DNA of 64,000 bases. Origin: Pectinophora gossypiella. Its lineage: Eukaryota > Arthropoda > Insecta > Lepidoptera > Gelechiidae. This document shows positions 1 through 11,419 of the stretch, piece after piece. Under the pieces are notes generated by a model, which saw nothing but the letters and a program-made list of their open reading frames with translations, was not told the DNA's origin and made no database searches. How positions within the stretch are numbered: position 1 is the first letter of the stretch; each line of letters starts with the position of its first letter. Made by a program: the position numbers and the translations under genes. The stretch is from contig NC_065407.1 in NCBI RefSeq assembly GCF_024362695.1, positions 13,950,001 through 14,014,000 of the forward strand, given 5' to 3'.

Positions 1-955
1 TGCGTTTAATTTAATGTTTTACATCATGTATGCATTTATTGTAACGCTGATGATTATCCAAATAAAATATACCTAATAAGGAAAAAAGACAAAATAATTA
101 TGAAGTATTAAAAAGGAACGACTTCCGTCGCTTCTGTAATGCGATCATAAAATTAACAAATTACTGTCGTAATAGAGAAATACTGTCATTATTACGCCAT
201 TCCAGCTTTCATTTGTCATTATCAAAATACCGTCTTAATTAAAATTTTGCAGTTTGTTATTTATTAAGGGGATAATGTTGTATTTAAGATTATCGTTAGC
301 TATTTTGCACCAAATGGCATGGAATATTAGATCTAACTTTTTAATGATTGGATTTGTTTCTAATTACGTTAATAGACGCCGTCTCGACTTGTATCGATCT
401 AGGTCTTAATTAAGTACTGAGAAGCGAAGCGTTCGTCGCCATTTTGTTATTGCATTTTATACATAGAGATCACACGCACCTCGACCATGCCACGATCATT
501 GATATGCCATTGTAGTGAATGTCACCACTTTCGGAACGTTTCCGACAATAAAAAAGTGCAAAACGTATGTAAAAAGATCTTGATTACCTAACTTTTAGGC
601 AAATGGAATACCATTGTATTTAAGTTTATAAATTATGTAATACAAACTAGATTTAAAAAAAATGAAAGGAAAACATGATACAGTAGGACTAGGGCCCTGT
701 GCTGGGAGGTTTTCTGGCCGCGTCTTACCCTCAGCGTTACAGATTCCGATGTGGTAGTAGTTTTACAGCTAGTTACATAATTTGTAATTAAATTTTTGAC
801 GTTCAAAAAGCGCTGACTTTGTAAGCCAATTTTGAATTTTTTTTTTTTACTGAATATTGAAATAATAACAGTGTCCTTACTGTTAAATTCCAACAAAAAC
901 ATTTTCATGTAAAATTATGCCAAGACAAGATCATCGTAATGTCAAAAAGTTATCA
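1..955. other. AT-rich sequence, no gene recognised
   Basis: No supported gene or repeat. A T-tract lies near 837-849. The one minus-strand open frame (633-908) is low-complexity and lysine/phenylalanine-rich, and I treat it as chance. Confidence 0.5.
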
Positions 956-1116
956 GGGGCCTGTTTAATAAAACTTACAATTGTAAATTACAACGACAAT
1001 TTGATGTACATGACGTAGCTAATATGAAACTGCAAAATATTCGTGATCACACACTCCGCAATGTACATCAAATTGTCATTGTAATTTACAATTGTAAATT
1101 TTATTAAACAGGCCCC
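956..1116. mobile_element. Palindromic MITE with GGGGCCTG termini
   Basis: The first about 54 bases (GGGGCCTGTTTAATAAAA...) are repeated in inverse at the right end (...TTTTATTAAACAGGCCCC), with a unique centre of about 50 bp. There is no coding capacity. The long near-perfect terminal inverted repeat is visible directly. The GGGGCC start is reminiscent of hAT-derived MITEs, but I cannot define a clear 8-bp target duplication, so the superfamily is open. Confidence 0.75.
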
Positions 1117-1549
1117 AGATCTCAAGTAGAGCCTAGATTGTAACTCCACACGCCCTAACTATACAAACACTAAGGTCACAAACTCTACACTGTATAAAAT
1201 GTATGGCTTGGCCATTTCGCTACCATCACATGAGCATAAGGTGAAAAAACGATTTTGCTTCCTTGACTACACCTTTTTTTGACGTGACTTATTGTATGTA
1301 GATTTGCCTCGGATGGCATTAGCTACTTGGCCGGACAAAGCGTTGACTACACCAAAGAGAATATAATCACACGTTTAGACTAGACTGCGATGCCTGCTGC
1401 CGCCTCGATTCTCAAGTAAGCGACAAACCATATTTATGCTCCTTGGGTCTTCTTGGGTCTAAATGTCTTTCCATCAATAAAGACGTCCACCACCACCTTA
1501 TGATCATTTCGACAAACATCCGTCTTGCTTTTTTTTGTAATTTTTTTAG
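1117..1549. other. No feature recognised
   Basis: Mixed-composition sequence with no supported ORF or repeat. Confidence 0.4.
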
Positions 1550-1635
1550 TGGAAATTTGATATGATGTTGTTGTCTTTTTTTGTGCGTGGCGTTCTTTTA
1601 TAATAAACTATTTCTATTCTATTCTATTCTATTCA
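1550..1635 (+). mobile_element. Probable LINE 3' tail ending in (ATTCT)n
   Basis: T-rich sequence runs into an AATAAAC poly(A)-type signal at about 1601 and then a pentanucleotide run (CTATT)n at 1611-1634. A signal followed at once by a simple repeat is typical of non-LTR retrotransposon 3' ends. No RT coding is visible upstream. Confidence 0.4.
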
Positions 1636-1959
1636 ATCTGTAAAGTAGCAACGTGGTTGAGTACCTAATTATGTTAGAAACAGAGAGAAGCGTTTGGCTC
1701 CCAACAGTGGGACGCAGTAGGTTGTTTATTTACGTAGTTATAGGGTTTATTTATGTATACAGCATTTTTATTACTGCCGTATAGTTTTGCTAACAACTAA
1801 ATGTAAACTGTTTGTTGACTGGAACCCTGAACTTTGAATTTATAGCTCTGCCATCCCGGTCTGTTAGTAATAGTATTTCAGGTATACAAAAAAAATGTGT
1901 TGGTCATTTATGTACTGGTTATGGAAACTACCCTAAATTAGGTAGATTTATTTTTGTTT

Positions 1960-2122
1960 TGTCGAAGTGGAGACGTCCGTAGAAAAGGTTCAGTACAATC
2001 AACTCTGAACCGGCGTGCGTGTATGAAACGATTACTGAATATGGAGGAAGCAAGAGAAGTGTGTCAGTCTCTGCTTACCCCGCTGGGAAATAGGCGTGAG
2101 TTTATGTATGTATGTTTTTTTT
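1960..2122 (+). pseudogene. LINE reverse-transcriptase C-terminal relic ending in (TATG)n
   Basis: The sequence matches the 3' ends of the relics at 43985-44375 and 45096-45597. The shared residues include LNRRACMKRLLN.EEAREVCQ, the last part of an RT polyprotein, followed by a GTGAGTTTATG(TATG)n tail. A block just before the SAYP-like end is missing, because VCQ runs straight into the 'tctctgcttacccc' stretch. It is 5'-truncated and non-functional. Confidence 0.65.
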
Positions 2123-2129
2123 ATTGGGT

Positions 2130-2200
2130 AGTTGTAGCGAAGGTGTGTCAGGATCGTAGTAAGTGAAATTCCGTGGCCTCTGCCTACCCCAATTGATAAT
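2130..2200 (+). pseudogene. Second LINE RT tail fragment of the same family
   Basis: GTGTGTCAGGATCGTAGTAA and the following stretch match the region lost from the neighbouring copy and the ends at 44.3 and 45.5 kb. Two copies of the same tail therefore lie back to back, either as successive insertions or as a rearranged one. Confidence 0.55.
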
Positions 2201-2393
2201 AATTCGTTGTAAAAATTTTATTTCTGTGCAACATTTTACATATTTGTGACTTTTACAATACAATAGAAAACACTTCATTGCACATAAACGACAACTATCA
2301 AATGAAAGATGAAACACAATCGGCGGCCTTATTGCTAAACGGCAATTTCTTATACATACTCTTAGGGACTATTCATCTCGTGCAAAAAGAAAA

Positions 2394-2745
2394 CTCAAAT
2401 AAGTAGATATATCCCGTCTTTCGCACGGTCCGCTTAGCTAACCTGAAGATTTGACAGGTCCGGTTTTTTACAGAAGACTGCCTGTCTGACGTTTCAACCC
2501 GCGAAGGAAAAACCAGCCCAATACAGGTTAAGTCACATAACTCCAAAAATGCATTTCTCGGAAATGTGGGCTTCCTCATCATGTTTTCTTTCACCGCTGA
2601 GCACGTGATAATCATTTATGATCCGAACATGGATTGGAAAACAAATTCGAGTCATTGGTTTAGGCCCTTGCTAAATTCGAACTTGCGACCTCAAAGTGAG
2701 AGGCAATCGTTCTACCAACTGGGCTAGCACGGCTCAAATAAGTAG
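2394..2745 (-). mobile_element. SINE-C, near full-length, with target-site duplication
   Basis: On the minus strand the element starts with a tRNA-like head (gagccgtg..agcccagttgg, RNA polymerase III A box near 2720) and a B-box-like stretch near 2690. The family body follows and ends near the cgggat-type 3' end. CTCAAATAAGTAG occurs at both borders (2394-2406 and 2733-2745), giving a target duplication of 10-13 bp. It is one of the best-preserved SINE-C copies in the window. Confidence 0.85.
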
Positions 2746-3765
2746 GTAATTAATCTACATCAATTCCCTAACTGAAACCACACTAACATAACTTTCAATT
2801 AGTCCCATTGCACCTATAACAAAAACTGGTGGACATTGTTTAAAACGGCTAAAAGGAAATATTATAATAACATGACAAATGCATTAACCCGTTTAAATCC
2901 CCGAGGAAAGTATGCCTGATGCCACTATCATGTCATTATTAAACTGGCTATCACTAAAAGCATTAGCTTGTCGCAGAAGCGTAGCGTGCCTTGGCCCCGT
3001 ATAAAAAAAATATTTAGGGACTCTTAGGAACGGTAAAGTTTTCTCACAAAAATATTCATAAAACTAAAATAAATATTTGTTCATAATTATCCATCCGTCA
3101 CTTTTCCAAAATTTTTGCAAACAATTCCTTGTTGAAGTGACCTTAACTAGGGAAATCCCGCAGCCCGCGATAACCGATGTAAGGTGTTGCCAACTTTTAA
3201 ACGCACGACTAATGTGGGTGGGAAAAAGACGAATCGCTTTTTTGACTTTCGTCACTTGTGAAATAACAAAAATGGGAAGTATTTATTATTTGTTGGTCAC
3301 TCACGTTGCGGCCCGTATAAACTACGCCCCTGGCTTGTCGGCCACTGACCTCGGCTGTTTAAAGTACTACTACTGCACCGTAATACATAAGTTCACAACA
3401 TTTCGGTGTGTTATTCCCCTCTGCGGGCTCTTTTAATTACTCTTGCCCCACCATGTGTCATAAATTCTAATGGAGTACACCCCAACCCCTCCGCGCATCC
3501 CACTGAGCCAACAAATTGCATTTTAGAATTTAAACGTATACCAGTATCGCATTATGTGATCGAAAATTGAAATGTTAATAAAGAGACGTAATAATTTCGG
3601 GTTTCAGAACATGGCAGCTGGCTGATTGGAATGTATTTTATGAATGTGATATCGAATTAGAATTCTGCGTTTTATAATGTGTACAAAAAGTGCCGATTTC
3701 ATTTCGACAGAACTGGGAGAGACTGGCTTTCACAATTATAAAATATACATCTTAACATACGAAAC
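2746..3765. other. No gene recognised
   Basis: Two opposing open frames (3064-3255 minus, 3077-3436 plus) overlap each other and show no protein-family features. I regard both as chance. No repeat partner was found elsewhere in the window. Confidence 0.45.
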
Positions 3766-3962
3766 GACCTCCGTGGCCCAGTAGCTCAGCGTTGGGCTCA
3801 CAATCCTAAGGCCCCGGGTTCCCGGTTACTACTTACTGATGTAAGTATATAGTCGTTACATGAGCCATGTCAGGGGCCTTTGGCGGCTTAGTAATAACCC
3901 TGTTACCAAGGTTGATGTGGTTGGTAATTCACCTCGTAACCCACACGATAGAAGGAGAAGAA
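3766..3962 (+). mobile_element. SINE-A, internally deleted
   Basis: A tRNA-like head (CCTCCGTGGCCCAGTAG) is joined directly to the second half of the family (GGTTACTACTTACTGATG ... CCCACACGATAGAAG). The segment between B box and core found in the 45816 copy is missing here. Confidence 0.8.
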
Positions 3963-4462
3963 CATACTAAATCGGTGACTCATAAATATTATCGTCTCTT
4001 GGCCGCTATAGCCATTAACATGCCGAGTGACCGGCCATCCTGACGTCAGGACCGCCGGTCACCCTTAAAAACGTTATTATTTTTTACTGCTGTCTAGTGA
4101 TACGAAGTAGACGGCACTAAGTAGGCAGTAATTATTGAGTACCATTTCAACATAAGTAAATAAGTATCCGGGACCGACTGTTTAACGTGACGTCATCCGA
4201 CTGCGGCGAAGCAAAAAGGAGGGTTATGTGTTTCACCGCTATGTACGTATGTGGGATGTATGCACGTCTGTTCTAACCTAACTTCTAAAACACGTTAGAA
4301 TTTAACTGCTTACTTTGCTTACTATGGCATACGACCACGGCTATCACCTAAACATCATTATTCGGAAGAATTTCAGACAAATATACTTGTTTTCTTGTTT
4401 CATACTTTTTAGAGCGTGAATTTTCCTTAGTCGGGTTTTAGTTTTTAGCTTATATTTTTTTA

Positions 4463-4531
4463 GACAATAAGGTGATCAGCCTATTATGTCCGTACCAAAC
4501 TAGGGATCACAAAGTTATTTTTGTAACCACA
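4463..4531 (-). mobile_element. SINE-A middle fragment
   Basis: A stretch ending in AAACTAGGGATCACAAAG matches the region following the tRNA head in other SINE-A copies. Head and tail are both absent. Confidence 0.6.
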
Positions 4532-5402
4532 TCCGATTGACGGGGAAGGAATTTAACCAGTAGTGGCCGGTAAATTGACTGCTAATGTAATCGAAATTAA
4601 GATCTAAATAACATACACCGGACCCTGTATGCTGTATCATCGTTATTTATTTGACAGATAAAACTAATTCCGCTCACGTTATCAAAGCCCTTTTTATATC
4701 TTACCGTATTGTTCCCGGGACAATCTCGCATAATTCCAGGACATTCTATCCCGTCCCATCATTGTTTTGTTGCCGAAGAAATCTGAAGTCCATACTGCCA
4801 CACGCAATTAAGAGTCTTTTATAGCAGTCGTATGGCCGTTTTTATTACTGAACGTTTAAATAATTTTATGAGATTGCGTTGCCGAAATTGCCCCATTTTC
4901 TTTTTTAAACAACCCCGCTTTGCATTTTACTCCCGAGATTTTGTTGAATTGCCGATGGTTCAGCGCGAATGGGGCTGTGCAATGTTTTCTAAGTAGGTCT
5001 TACCTTGACAGATACTTTTTGGAGTTCTCTAAGCCTTTTTAGATTGCGTTGCTCGTATACCTGTGTTTTAAGGTAGTTATTCGCTTATTTGCCTTCGACA
5101 TAATAAAGTACAGCGATTCACTCTGTCAATATAATAATATTCTTATTAATACGAAACTCGGTGAATACAAAAAGTATAAATTGCTTATTTAAAGTAGTTA
5201 TTAATCGATACGAAACTTGTTGAGCAGGACAATTGTCAAAACGACCTTCACAGCGTTCTGCGATGAGGAAAAAAATATTTTTTTTGACGTGATATTTGAA
5301 TCGTATGGCATCAATTTTGACCAGCAAGGTCAAAATTACTCGGTTAAAAAATAAAAGTACTTAACATTGTTTAAGCAATACACATGTATTCACCATCCCC
5401 TC
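4532..5402. other. No feature recognised
   Basis: Nothing supportable. The minus-strand frame at 5118-5333 has no recognisable domain. Confidence 0.4.
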
Positions 5403-5555
5403 AGCATTATCCCGTTTCACAGGGTCCGCTTACCTGACCTGAAGATTTGACAGGTCCGATTTTCCTGTCTGACCTTCCAACCAGCGAAGGGAAAACCAGC
5501 CTAATACAGGTTAGGTCACATACCTCCGAAAATGCATTTCTCGGGAATGTGGGTT
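5403..5555 (-). mobile_element. SINE-C 3' half
   Basis: CAGGGTCCGCTTACC, CTGAAGATTTGACAGG and AATGCATTTCTCGGGAATG are all SINE-C landmarks. The tRNA head side is missing: the match stops inside the body and runs into a G-rich tract. Confidence 0.75.
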
Positions 5556-5561
5556 GGTTGT

Positions 5562-5581
5562 GGGTTGTGGGTGGGTTTGGG
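5562..5581 (+). other. G-quadruplex motif at SINE breakpoint
   Basis: Four G3 runs with loops TTGT, T and TTT fit the canonical G3N1-7 pattern, and one more GGG lies just upstream at 5551-5553. The tract sits exactly where SINE-C homology stops. Confidence 0.7.
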
Positions 5582-5754
5582 TGGAGCACAGACAGGTATT
5601 TGAGTGCATTCTGTCGGAGAGAAGTGACCCGAAGTATGATCTTACTAGGGGCACGATGAATAAGATTGGTTGCTGTTTTAAGCCCAGTGCATTCAGAGGC
5701 GGCATTGAGAGCGTTCCGGGATTGAAAGGGGAGAGTGGATTTATGTGTATTTGT

Positions 5755-5850
5755 ATGTGTGGAAGAAGAGGAGTGGTGTGTTAGGATCGTAGTAAATAAA
5801 ATTCCGTGGTCACTGCCTGACCTACCGGGAAAGAAACGTAATCTTATATT
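5755..5850 (+). pseudogene. Degraded LINE RT tail fragment
   Basis: TTAGGATCGTAGTAAATAAA followed by ATTCCGTGGTCACTGCC matches the tail seen at 2140-2190 and, less closely, at 44310 and 45505. No open frame is retained. Confidence 0.5.
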
Positions 5851-7007
5851 TGTATCTATGTATGTGTTGAAGTGACAGGGCTATTGACATTTTGTAAATA
5901 AAGATTTTAAATGAATATTATATTTTGGATTTAATTTGTAAATTGGAGAAATGTATTCATTTAAACGCAATTTATTATTCTTATCTTAAAAGTTCCGAGA
6001 ACAGTTTTCTCAAAACACACGATTTTATAGTCAATTCATGTATTTTCATGAAAAACAATTTTCTCGAAAGCTACTAAGCCCGTTTCATTTCAAATGTTAC
6101 AAAATGTATACAGGTATGATTCGACTACTTGTACCACCGCATAGTATGATTTTCTATTGTTAAATTCCAATAACATTGCAAATGGGTTATAGATTGAAGG
6201 CATCTGAATTTTACGATCCATTTAGCACAGTTAGTAGTCTGAATGCCAAGCGAATAACCAAACCGGAGTTTGTGCATTACGGAGGATGTTTTAGACTAAA
6301 TTTCAGTTTGGCTTTCTGCATGCATTGTTCAATAATTTACGTGTTCAAAGCCTTCTACGCGCCCAATTTCACTAGGATACCATGGTTGCGTCGCCAGCGG
6401 AAAATTTTTCGTGATTCAGTTGCCGGCAACTAGCGGGCAACACATTCGTTGCGCTAACTGCATGCATGTTTGCTGTACTTCTGACAGTGAAACTGTTATA
6501 TATATTATACGTATCATAGTTATATAATATATTATAGTATACCATAGTTACTGATACGTATAGTTCTGAAATTATATGTATGATATATATAACTGCATGC
6601 ATGCATGTCGCTATCATCATCATGTCCTAGTGAGATAGAATCCTTATGATCTGTATCTATTTTTTTATAAGGTCCGAAAGGACCTTTCTTTTAACGTGGG
6701 GAGCGTTCAGGGCCGCTCTGGGGTAATGAGGGCTGGTAGCAATAAAGTTGCATATATACAAAAAAGTTGCAATGTAACGTCAACGCTATCGTCATGGCCT
6801 TGGTTGTGACTTCTGTCAGTTCCTTATAGAAAACGCATTGGAAGCGCTTTAATAAAATTACTCCATAGCACCACGCATCTATCCTCAAAGGGGTAGCCAT
6901 AGGCGTATAGTATATACTATATCCAAACGGAGGGCCAGTCTATTGCCATTACCTGGCACAAATCCTGGTAACTACGCTATATCAATAGGCTAGCTTCCAA
7001 CTAGTCA
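5851..7007. other. AT-rich sequence with alternating TA and TGCATG motifs
   Basis: No gene seen. Between about 6457 and 6612, two CTGCATGCATG or TGCATGCATGCATG motifs flank a TATA-rich, partly self-complementary block. The sequence around 6361-6390 resembles 16931-16965 (GCCCAATT.CACTAGGA.ACCA), which hints at an old shared repeat. Confidence 0.4.
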
Positions 7008-7185
7008 AATCCGTTACTTTTTACTAAACGTCAAAACATGAAATTACAATGGAATTTGTATGAAAAAATACACTGTGACGTCATAGGAATACGTGATGAA
7101 ATATCGCATTTATTAGGTGTTAAGTACGTTTTTCTTGATTAAAATTCATAAATGCGTTAAATAGAAAAAAAGGATTATGTTATTT
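7008..7185 (+). repeat. Dispersed repeat R1 (ACTAAACGTCAAAACA type)
   Basis: TTACTTTTTACTAAACGTC, GACGTCATAG and CGTTTTTCTTGATTAAAATT recur at 16520-16680 (same strand), 36825-37105 (opposite strand, interrupted) and 47356-47460 (opposite strand). It has no coding potential and no family assignment. Four copies in 64 kb make it a real repeat. Confidence 0.75.
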
Positions 7186-7221
7186 GTAAGTTTTAGATCA
7201 ATATATGTATATGTTTTATAT

Positions 7222-7316
7222 TGGCAAGAGGGAAACCACTGCCCTATTTTTCCCTAAAAATTAGCATGGAGAATGCTGCACCGACAAGAGCGTGGCTCTT
7301 AAATTGATGATGATGA
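7222..7316 (+). repeat. Dispersed repeat R2 (TTTTTCCCTAAAAA type)
   Basis: GGCAAGAGGGAAACCACTG, TTTTTCCCTAAAAA, TAGCATGGAGAATGCTGCAC and GAGCGTGGCTCTTAAATT also occur, wholly or in part, at 36972-36998, 55911-56000 and 56826-56885. The copy ends in a TGATGATGATGA run, which suggests a retroelement 3' end. Confidence 0.65.
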
Positions 7317-7755
7317 AGTTTTAGATCTGTCTCTTCATAATTTATCTTGATCCTAGTACACGACGCAATTATCTATGATTCAATCATAAAATCAATCTCA
7401 TACAGTCGAATTCAGCGGTGCAGAGCCCGAACCAGTTTAAAATAAAAGTTACTTATTTTATGTCCGATTCGGCAACATTATTAAAAATAATGATTAATTA
7501 TAACTATAACTAGTATTTGCACTTGAATTCCTCATTATTTATGAGAATCTATCTGAATTTATTACACAAGAAGACTTCGGTTCAAATTAACGAGCGACCT
7601 CGTTAACGGCTAGGTACCTACTTCAAATCACTAAAAAATGTTTTCTTTACACTATAATCAGATTACCAGCTTCCAATCGAATCAGTGAGTAGACTCGTTA
7701 TTTAGATTTTCCACTATTACTTTTTTTAAATTCAATTACACGTCTGTACTAAACA

Positions 7756-8342
7756 GAGTATAAGTGACATCGTAACGAAAACTTCAAGTGGAATTTTTCG
7801 TCGCAAAAGTAAAGAACTGGAAATAATAAAAAAAAAACATTTAACCTCGAATGTGATGGCGTGACAACTTGGACGCTTGCCGAAGGTACTGGCTGGAGAA
7901 CGCACAGGACCGCGAAAAATTTAACGAAGAAAGGGAGGTCTTTGCCCAGCAGTGAGGTCTAGTAGGCTAGATTAGATTAGACTAAAATTTTCATGAACTT
8001 TCCCACAAGAAATTCCACTTGATATCAACTCAGAATCATGGTCTGAATCATCCCCCTCAGTATTTGTTACGGTGTCACTAACACCCATACGTACATGTAT
8101 GGCTACCTGTACATGCTTGTAAGGGGTAAAAGTGACATCGTAACAAAGACTTAGGGGGATAATATAGCTTATTATTCTGAGTTAATATCAAGTGTAATAT
8201 TTCATCTCCAAAGTATAGAATTGATAAAAAAAAAAAAGATCATGAATTTTGCGACGGAAATTTCCACTTGATGTTAGCTCAGAATCATAGTCTGAATCGT
8301 TCCCCTCAGCATTCGTTGCGATGTCACTAACACCCTGTATAC
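7756..8342. mobile_element. Two-unit palindromic MITE with conserved spacer
   Basis: Two palindromic units (7756-8086 and 8124-8342) each begin with an AGTGACATCGTAAC-type arm and end with its inverse (TTGTTACGGTGTCACTAACA or similar). They are separated by about 37 bp (ATACGTACATGTAT...). The same unit-spacer-unit layout, with a homologous spacer, occurs in inverse at 57848-58240. Unit one is split by a LINE fragment. No coding capacity. Confidence 0.75.
7838..7982 (+). pseudogene. LINE RT C-terminal relic nested in MITE
   Basis: The sequence interrupts the MITE between its A-rich centre and its right arm. It encodes the RT-tail motif RDREKFNEEREVFAQQ and then a stop, followed by TAGGCTAGATTAGATTAG. 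A related tail lies at 34136-34215. The coding end GGTCTTTGCCCAGCAGTG is also the motif at the 3' ends of SINE-B and SINE-D. Confidence 0.65.
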
Positions 8343-9005
8343 CACTGTATTTAAATGAATGAATTGATAACATAACTCACTAATATTGTGTTCTCAACTG
8401 GTGTAGTCAGAAGTTCATCCATCGCAAGATGAGCTGAGTACCCACGCTTCACCGAGCTTCTTGTTGGACCAACGTGATAGGTGGTATGCTGTATCACCGT
8501 CTAATAATGGTCGAACCAACAGTGTAAAAATGTACTTACCTGTACATTTTACAAATCTTATTTGCTGGATTGAGAGTGAAAGAAAATCATAAACGCGTTC
8601 AGCTGTTTATCTATAACATTATTATGAAATTACGTATTTATATTTCTTTCTTTTATTTATATTTCTTAGCACACCAAATAGTTGTACCTATATGTAGCAT
8701 CTCATATCCGATCCCAAGGAGCTATGCTACCGTAGGGCATATTGGTGCAATTACCAAGAGACTACCAACCTATACTCACACACGCATACACACATGCACA
8801 CATTCACACTACACGCACACAAACCACATACACTTTCACACTACACACTTATTTTCTCTTTTATTTTTCTCTTTAATTTTAATTTTCTTTTTATTACTTT
8901 AATACCGTAGTATTGCCACTGTTTAATTAGTTTATAAGTATAAGTACATAGATTGGGAAGGCACTGTCTCCCAAGACACAGGTTTGCCTAGTTTGGGAGA
9001 CAGGG
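8343..9005. other. No gene; degenerate CA-rich tract at 8776-8850
   Basis: The 110-codon plus-strand frame at 8570-8902 is largely a translation of CA-rich and T-rich low-complexity DNA (Thr/His and Phe/Leu runs). I do not call it a gene. The block may be the 3' untranslated part of the LINE tail that follows. Confidence 0.4.
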
Positions 9006-9058
9006 TTTTAATGCATAAAATGTAAAAACTTATTTCAATAAACGTTATTATTATTATT
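9006..9058 (+). mobile_element. LINE 3' tail with (ATT)n end
   Basis: AATGCATAAAATGTAAAAAC then TTATTTCAATAAACGTTATT and an ATT run. An inverse copy lies at 48148-48195. CAATAAA followed by a short microsatellite marks a retroelement 3' end. Confidence 0.6.
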
Positions 9059-10444
9059 GTATGTCTTTTTCATATCTCGGGCCTATGGAGGCCCGGACTT
9101 TTATTATTATTATATTAAAGTTACCCCACCGGCTCGCAGTGGAATAGCGTGGTGAAGTATAACTCTATACCCTCTCCGATTTATTAAGGGGAATTCCACA
9201 CTTAGGAGTGTGACGTAAACCAGATAGTAATGAAAAATATTTTTTACCTAACGGATGCAACGCCATTAAAAGCTTTTTGAAAATAATTTTCATTTTTAAT
9301 TAAAACTTTTACTATTTTAATTAGTACTAAAAATGCTTGATGTGGGCTTGATATGGACACTGCCTTTGAGTATATTAAAAAATCTTTGCGCGGAATGAAA
9401 TTCAAAGCTGAATGGTAATTTTAAAGCTTGAAAATGTACCACAAAATCCCGCAATATAATACGAAAGGACACAGATTGAAGTCGCTTAAATAAAATTTAT
9501 TTTAAAACACAAAACATAAACTAAAAAGCGACTTCAAAACACTGAATAGCTAAAAGCAAGCTTGTCATAAATGTGTTATTCGATGCATACCTTATTGCCA
9601 AGCTGGAATGGTGAGTAAAGAAAAAACGCTTTTATATTTTAACCTGTACGGATAATATTAATAAGCAGCATGTAGACATTCTACTACAAACATGGCTCCA
9701 ATTACATTATTAGAATTTAGAATGCCTACCTACTACTGTACTGCATTGCGAGTTGGTAAGGTATTTTGGCCAAAAGCCAAGACTATTGAATTGTAGTAAT
9801 ATTCAAACAGAAATCACGGTTTTACAAGATATCTAAAACAAAAAACCGTTTGTTTCCAATCTCTTATTTTCTATAGTATTTGATAATCTTGCAAAAAATA
9901 ATAAAAAACGTAATTAAAAAATAAATAAAGCCAAATAATACGCACACCATCGCGAGTCACGACAGCACAAATGATACGCCGCAGATTTTTAAAAATTGAA
10001 TAAGTAACCAGTGACCGTTAAAAAATTAAAACCCGTTTAAAATTTAACAGACATAATATGCCATAAACACACAAATCGAAGCTGTTACGGTCTGGCAGCT
10101 AGATTTATACCGGCATAACACAGAGGCAGAAAATTGGAGGGAAAAGGGTCGCGCGAAATATTTCAATATGCCATTCACATTTTTTACGACCGTCATGTGT
10201 GCCGCCTTACGATTGTGCCGAACCGCAATATTGAAGCTATTCTTTCGTTTTCTTTTCCGTTCTTGGCTAGTTTATCGGCTCGGTTCATTCGGGTTAAGAT
10301 GATATGTTTAACCAATCATCCTTTGTGAGTTTTTCTCTGATTACGTCATCGTGTGTTGGAATTTAAAAGGTGTTTTATGCCAGAGAGTTATGTTGTATTT
10401 TTGCATCGTATTCGACAGAAACAAGTTGATAGAAAACGTCAAAA
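9059..10444. other. Mostly featureless; hairpin at 9478-9536
   Basis: No gene. TGAAGTCGCTT (9478-) and AAAAGCGACTTCA (to about 9536) form an 11-bp stem around a 37-base AT-rich loop. A weak SINE-B-like 3' end may lie at 9128-9195 (CAGTGGAATAGCGTGGTG and a following ATTAAGGGG). Confidence 0.35.
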
Positions 10445-10530
10445 TGCCTATTAAAATTAACATCAGTCAATCATCTGTCTCTTTTATTTTCGGCGGATAA
10501 TACAATGACAGGTATAACGCAAAGATATTT
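10445..10530 (+). mobile_element. Arm of the 38619-39000 MITE family
   Basis: CTTTTATTTTCGGCGGATAA and AATGACAGGTATAAC resemble the right arm of the element at 38619-39000 (CCTTTTCGGCGAATAAG, AATGACAGATATAAC). I cannot trace the other arm. Confidence 0.45.
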
Positions 10531-11029
10531 ACGGTCAATAACCTGCTTTCTAGCAACTCATTTCTTTCCAGGAAAATTCTACGGCTATTTCTTGTATAAT
10601 ATACATCTGCATGATACACATAACATTGCTCTAAATAATTATATTACGAATGTATTTCTTAAACTAAAACGAAATTATATTTTGTATCTTACCATTATTG
10701 TTAAGAGTCAATTGAGGTACTTACCTAAAAAAAAAAATTAGAATAAGTATCAAAGTAATTTTTCCTTTAATAAACGAATGTTCAGAAACATAGTATAGTT
10801 TAATTATGGCAAATGTAGAACTAATGACTCAAACCCCAAAACTCGTAACCTCTCAAACCCAGCACCATTTATCTAAATTCTTTATTAAAATCAGCTGACG
10901 ACCCTTTGAACATTAAACAAAAATTATGACGTAGGTAATATGATAATAGACCTTCTCGGCGAGTGTTCGGCACAGATACAGCGGTAATGGGCGGTCTGCG
11001 GCAAAAACAGGCGGCCGGTGCAACCGAGA
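10531..11029. other. No feature recognised
   Basis: AT-rich. The minus-strand frame at 10924-11184 overlaps a repeat shared with 12.3 kb and is not called. Confidence 0.4.
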
Positions 11030-11135
11030 TTATAATATTGGAGTTTCAATTGCACAAGTTGGTACAATTTGCCGCCTCGCACTATCTGTGCGAAGCAGCT
11101 GTATTCTTGGTAATTTGACAATGTATTTGCTTGAT
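11030..11135 (+). repeat. Dispersed repeat R3, copy 1
   Basis: TGCACAAGTTGGTACAATTT, GCCTCGCACTAT, GAAGCAGCT and GTATTCTTGG match 12262-12366 with few changes. The family is unknown. Confidence 0.65.
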
Positions 11136-11419
11136 GTCCGCTTAAATTGTAGGTATTATAAACACAATGCCTATAGCATAACAAAGCGGGACCAATAATA
11201 CCAAGCGCGATTATACCAGATTTAAAATAAAGTCCGCATGACTAAAGAAATCCACAGACTTTAATATAATTAATTGACAAGTCGTAATAATTTTATGCAA
11301 AATCTGTGGCGATCCCGGGACTTATTTTGGTGTTTTCTTTAGTCTTCGTCTAAATATTATTGTCGGAGTTAGTTATGAATTAAGAAGAGAAATTGATCAA
11401 ATCGGAAAATAAAATGAAG

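Noticed and set aside
3077..3436. 119-codon plus-strand frame
   Set aside because: Cys/Ile/Phe-rich random composition, opposed by another frame, no domain.
8570..8902. 110-codon frame with Thr/His-rich part
   Set aside because: It translates degenerate CA and T-rich low-complexity DNA.
9478..9536. 11-bp stem hairpin as a terminator or attenuator
   Set aside because: Bacterial-type termination does not apply here, and the stem is short with an AT-rich loop; most likely chance or an old repeat end.
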